Shown here: positions 10,959 through 13,590 of the stretch, in pieces | Position numbering within the stretch: the first letter of the stretch is position 1 | Layout of the letters: each line of letters starts with the position of its first letter | Assembly: GCA_036796435.1 (NCBI GenBank) | Contig: DAIRCY010000065.1 | Span: 1 to 13,590 of the forward strand | Length of the DNA stretch: 13,590 bases | Reading direction: 5' to 3' | From: JAJYVT01 sp036796435 | GTDB taxonomy: Bacteria > Actinomycetota > Acidimicrobiia > Acidimicrobiales > RAAP-2 | Translations under genes and position numbers: made by a program | Notes under the pieces: model-generated | Told to the model about the DNA's origin: nothing | The model's database searches: none | What the model saw: the letters and a program-made list of their open reading frames with translations, nothing else

Positions 10959-12113
10959 GTGGCAGCTTCGGCCGACGTCGTGGTGGTGGGTGGCGGGGTG
11001 ATCGGCCTTTCCGCAGCCTGGGAGGCCGCACAACGCGGGTTGTCGGTGGTCGTCGTCGATCCCGAACCAGGTCACGGTGCTGCATGGGTCGCCGCCGGAA
11101 TGCTCGCCCCTGTGACGGAGATGACCTTCGGCGAGGAGCCGCTCGTCCAGCTCTTCCTCACCGCGGCGGCCCGTTGGCCGCCGTTCGCGGAGCGGTTGAG
11201 CGTCGCCGCCGGCCGGGACGCGGGGTTCCAGGCGTGCGGGACGATCGCCGTCGCGCTGGACGCGTCGGACCGCGCCGAGATCGACCAGCTGCTCGGCTTC
11301 CAGCACGCGCTCGGTCTCGATGCCTCGAGGCTCTCCGCGAGCGAGTGCCGGAGGCTCGTGCCGCTGCTCTCCCCCGCCGTGCGCGGGGGGGCGCTCGTGC
11401 CCGGAGACCACCAGGTCGACAATCGGGCCTTCGTGCTCGCGCTCATCGAGGGGTGCCGCCGCGCCGGAGTCACGCTCGTCGCGGACACCGTCGTCGAGGT
11501 CCGCCTCGACGCCGGCGGGACCGTCTCCGGTGTGCTCACCGCGGGCGGCAAGACCCTGTCCGCAGGAAACGTGCTCCTGGCAGCGGGCGTGGGGACGCCC
11601 ATGGTCGCCGGTGTCCCCGACGGCGTGATCCCTCCGGTCCGGCCGGTGAAGGGCAACGTCGTCCGGCTACGCGCAGCAGCCGATCGACAGCCCTTCCCTC
11701 ACACCGTGCGCGGTCTCGTTCACGGCCGCCGCTGCTACCTCGTGCCCCGGGCCGACGGCTCGGTCGTGATCGGTGCGACGTCCGAAGAGCGCGGGTACGA
11801 CACGACCGTCCAGGCCGGCGTGGTCCACGCGCTCTTGGACGACGCCCGGCTCCTCATGCCGTCCGTCGACGAGTGGGAGTTCCTCGAGTGCGTGTCGGGT
11901 CTGCGCCCGGGCTCCCCGGACAACGCCCCCTTCGTCGGGCCGACCTCGGTCCCGGGTCTTGCGATCGCGACGGGCCACTACCGCAACGGGTTCCTTCTCG
12001 CCCCTCTCACCGCCGACGCGGTCGCTACGTATCTGACCAGCGGCCGCGTCCCCCCACCGCTCGACACGTTTCCCGCGGACCGGCATCTCACTTCCGTCCG
12101 AGAGGTTGGATGA
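10959..12113 (+). CDS. thiO: Glycine oxidase ThiO (FAD-dependent)
   Basis: ThiO oxidises glycine to the imine (dehydroglycine) that thiazole synthase combines with deoxyxylulose phosphate and ThiS-bound sulfur to build the thiazole of thiamine. The 384-residue protein is a DAO-family flavoenzyme. The FAD fold is VVVVGGGVIGLSAAW (GGGVIG 11-16), with VVVVDPEPG ending the second strand. AAWVAAGMLAPVTE is the typical ThiO segment after it. Later family marks are SVVIGATSEERGYD, SGLRPGSPDNAPFVGP and the C-terminal GHYRNGFLLAPL that closes the FAD site. It starts with GTG and ends by overlapping thiS in ATGA, so the two are coupled. A related DAO-family amine oxidase is the alternative, but the fused thiS neighbour makes ThiO the best call. 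No intact TPP riboswitch precedes it. Confidence 0.93.
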   Translation: MAASADVVVVGGGVIGLSAAWEAAQRGLSVVVVDPEPGHGAAWVAAGMLAPVTEMTFGEEPLVQLFLTAAARWPPFAERLSVAAGRDAGFQACGTIAVALDASDRAEIDQLLGFQHALGLDASRLSASECRRLVPLLSPAVRGGALVPGDHQVDNRAFVLALIEGCRRAGVTLVADTVVEVRLDAGGTVSGVLTAGGKTLSAGNVLLAAGVGTPMVAGVPDGVIPPVRPVKGNVVRLRAAADRQPFPHTVRGLVHGRRCYLVPRADGSVVIGATSEERGYDTTVQAGVVHALLDDARLLMPSVDEWEFLECVSGLRPGSPDNAPFVGPTSVPGLAIATGHYRNGFLLAPLTADAVATYLTSGRVPPPLDTFPADRHLTSVREVG

Positions 12114-12331
12114 CCGCAGGCGTGGTCGCGGTGAGCGTGAACGGCGAAGGCCGGACGGTCGCGGCCGGAACGACGGTCGCGCAGCTGGTGCGTGAGCTGG
12201 CAGGGGACGCGAGCGCACGCGGGGTCGCCGTGGCCCTCGACCGGGAGGTCGTCCCCCGCTCGTCGTGGGAGGAGGTCGTGCTCCGGGAAGGGACGAGCAT
12301 CGAGGTCGTGACGGCCGTCGCGGGGGGCTGA
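12110..12331 (+). CDS. thiS: Sulfur carrier protein ThiS
   Basis: ThiS is a small ubiquitin-fold carrier whose C-terminal glycine is adenylated and then thiocarboxylated, delivering sulfur to thiazole synthase. I read 73 codons from the ATG at 12110 to the TGA at 12329-12331. The sequence begins with VVAVSVNGEGRTV, has TVAQLVRELAG in the helix and VAVALDREVVPRS in the next strand, and ends EVVTAVAGG with the required Gly-Gly tail. That is slightly longer than the usual 64-70 residues. The ATG overlaps the thiO stop, and AGAGG at 12101-12105 is a well-placed ribosome site. thiG, its usual next neighbour, does not follow. ThiS is firmly recognised despite its size; a MoaD-like role is unlikely given thiO. 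Confidence 0.94.
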   Translation: MTAGVVAVSVNGEGRTVAAGTTVAQLVRELAGDASARGVAVALDREVVPRSSWEEVVLREGTSIEVVTAVAGG

Positions 12332-12423
12332 CGCACAGCCCGAAGCGCAGCCTGCGGCACTGCGGGTCGCCGCCCACCTCGGTACTTGCTCGGGGTCTCC
12401 GGACGACGGCAAGAATGGTCCGC

Positions 12424-13590
12424 ATGACCCCACCGGCAAAGACCGCCTTCGTCCTCGCAGGCGGAGGGGCCAAGGGGGCCTTCGGCGCAGGGGCCGTCTC
12501 GTACCTCGTCGAGGAGGAGGGCATCGTTCCCGACGTCATCACCGCGACGTCGGCCGGCGCGGTGTGCGCGGCGGTCCTCGCCCAGGCCCGCACCCATGCA
12601 GAGCTCGTCGACCGGACCCGAGAGCTCCACGACGACCTGCTGGCCATGACCAAAGCCGACCTCCTCTTCGGCAAGCAACCGTGGGTGGCGGCACTCGACG
12701 GGACGCCCTTCGGCCGGGCGATCGACTACTGGGTGGTGGAGAGCACGCGCCCTCCCGTCCCCGGGGTCACGGGCTCCGCGGGCACGCCTCCCCAGGGCAA
12801 GGCGCGCGGGCGCTCGCTCCGCGTGGCCGCACAGGTCGTCCGCTCGATCCCGAGGCTCGGGAGGGCGCGACGCCACATGCGGGGCCGCACCGGCTCGCTG
12901 CTCACCCTCGACCCGCTTGCGGAGCGGCTGCGAAGGGGCGGACGCGGCATCGCGCCGGTGGACCCCGCGCTCATCGCGCGGCCGGGGCTCGACCTCCGGG
13001 TGGCCGTGGTCGCGCTCGGTGCGGGCGAGCTGCGCTATGTCACGGGCGAGGGTGCCATCGTGGGCTCCGACGCGCTCACGCCACTGGAAGGCCCGGCCGG
13101 CGGCCCCGTGGACCTCATCGAAGGAGTCATCGCCTCGGCGAGCGTGCCGATGATCTTCCCGCCGCGCGCGCTCGCCGGCGACGCGTACGTGGACGGAGGG
13201 GTGGTCGAGAACGTGCCCGTCGCGGCCGCCGCGGCCCTCGGCGCGCGGCGCATCTTCGCAGTGCTCGCGGTGCCGCTGGATCCTCCCCCGGACGACTACG
13301 ACTACGCACGCGCCAGTGCGCCGGAGGTGTTCCTCCGCGCCGTCGGCGCGATCTCGTTCGCGGAACGGCAGCGCGCGAACCTGTCACCAAAGCTCCCGGA
13401 GGGCACGGAGCTGACCGTGATCGACCCGGTCGTCGACGTCGTCGGCCCGTTCGACCTCGCGCGCGGGTTGATGCTCTTGAACATGGACTACGGCTGGATG
13501 CGTGCCGCCGACATGTGCAATGACATCGGCGACTCGGCTCCCCTGCGCGCCGGGGGAGCGACCGCGGCGCTCGCCGGCGGGCGGGCCCCG
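12424..13590 (+). CDS. Patatin-like phospholipase family protein (3' end outside window)
   Basis: Patatin-fold serine hydrolases cleave acyl esters of lipids with a Ser-Asp dyad. The frame is open for 389 codons to the window edge. FVLAGGGAKGAFGAGA (9-24) holds the oxyanion loop (Gly13-Gly15 and Lys17). The nucleophile elbow is ATSAG with Ser43; the family pattern is GxSxG, so Ala41 replaces the first Gly. The dyad Asp257 lies in YVDGGVVENVPV, and IASASVPMIFPP (237-248) is also typical. Between about 105 and 170 there is an Arg- and Pro-rich basic stretch not expected in a minimal patatin domain, perhaps for membrane contact. No signal peptide is visible. An in-frame ATG at 12415 is an alternative start; neither has a good ribosome site. 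It follows thiS by 92 bases and may be transcribed separately. Substrate unknown. Confidence 0.9.
   Translation, partial: MTPPAKTAFVLAGGGAKGAFGAGAVSYLVEEEGIVPDVITATSAGAVCAAVLAQARTHAELVDRTRELHDDLLAMTKADLLFGKQPWVAALDGTPFGRAIDYWVVESTRPPVPGVTGSAGTPPQGKARGRSLRVAAQVVRSIPRLGRARRHMRGRTGSLLTLDPLAERLRRGGRGIAPVDPALIARPGLDLRVAVVALGAGELRYVTGEGAIVGSDALTPLEGPAGGPVDLIEGVIASASVPMIFPPRALAGDAYVDGGVVENVPVAAAAALGARRIFAVLAVPLDPPPDDYDYARASAPEVFLRAVGAISFAERQRANLSPKLPEGTELTVIDPVVDVVGPFDLARGLMLLNMDYGWMRAADMCNDIGDSAPLRAGGATAALAGGRAP

Noticed and set aside
12346..12364. CGCAG/CTGCG stem with a 9-base loop after thiS, considered as a terminator
   Set aside because: Only five pairs, a large loop and no T-run; not distinguishable from chance in this GC-rich gap.

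Overview
The window is a high-GC (about 70% G+C by eye), densely coded stretch of an Actinomycetota chromosome. The LytR-CpsA-Psr protein with a C-terminal LytR_C domain, the secreted NlpC/P60 hydrolase, the cytosolic-type YceI protein and several GTG starts fit that phylum. A deep-branching class such as Acidimicrobiia is possible, but this is inference only. I see no rRNA, tRNA, insertion sequence, integrase, CRISPR array, toxin-antitoxin pair or phage gene, and base composition looks even throughout.

Layout. Bases 1-961 (minus) hold the first 320 codons of an AlkK-like acyl-CoA synthetase whose 3' end is outside the window. A short divergent spacer leads to a YceI-family protein (1066-1650, plus). 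After a hairpin-rich gap comes an exported two-domain murein hydrolase, SLT-type plus NlpC/P60 (1727-2713, plus). Converging on it, 24 bases away, is a membrane-anchored LytR-CpsA-Psr protein (2738-4549, minus). These two form a cell-envelope pair. Next, on the minus strand, are gltD (4673-6136) and gltB (6129-10787), which overlap by 8 bases; the transcript runs gltB then gltD and encodes NADPH-dependent glutamate synthase for ammonia assimilation. A 171-base divergent spacer with a perfect 8-bp inverted repeat separates gltB from thiO (10959-12113, plus). thiO overlaps thiS (12110-12331) by four bases; together they supply the glycine-derived imine and the sulfur carrier for the thiazole half of thiamine. 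A patatin-like lipid hydrolase (12424-13590, plus) runs off the right edge.

The genes are mainly housekeeping (nitrogen assimilation, thiamine, fatty acid activation, envelope), and I do not see a convincing undescribed system. The items most worth a second look are regulatory and architectural: three genes with a TANNNT hexamer 6-7 bases before the start codon (leaderless-type promoters), a thiO-thiS pair without thiG or an intact TPP riboswitch, the hairpin in the gltB leader, and a patatin with an altered nucleophile elbow and a basic insertion. Two genes are truncated by the window edges (1-961 and 12424-13590).
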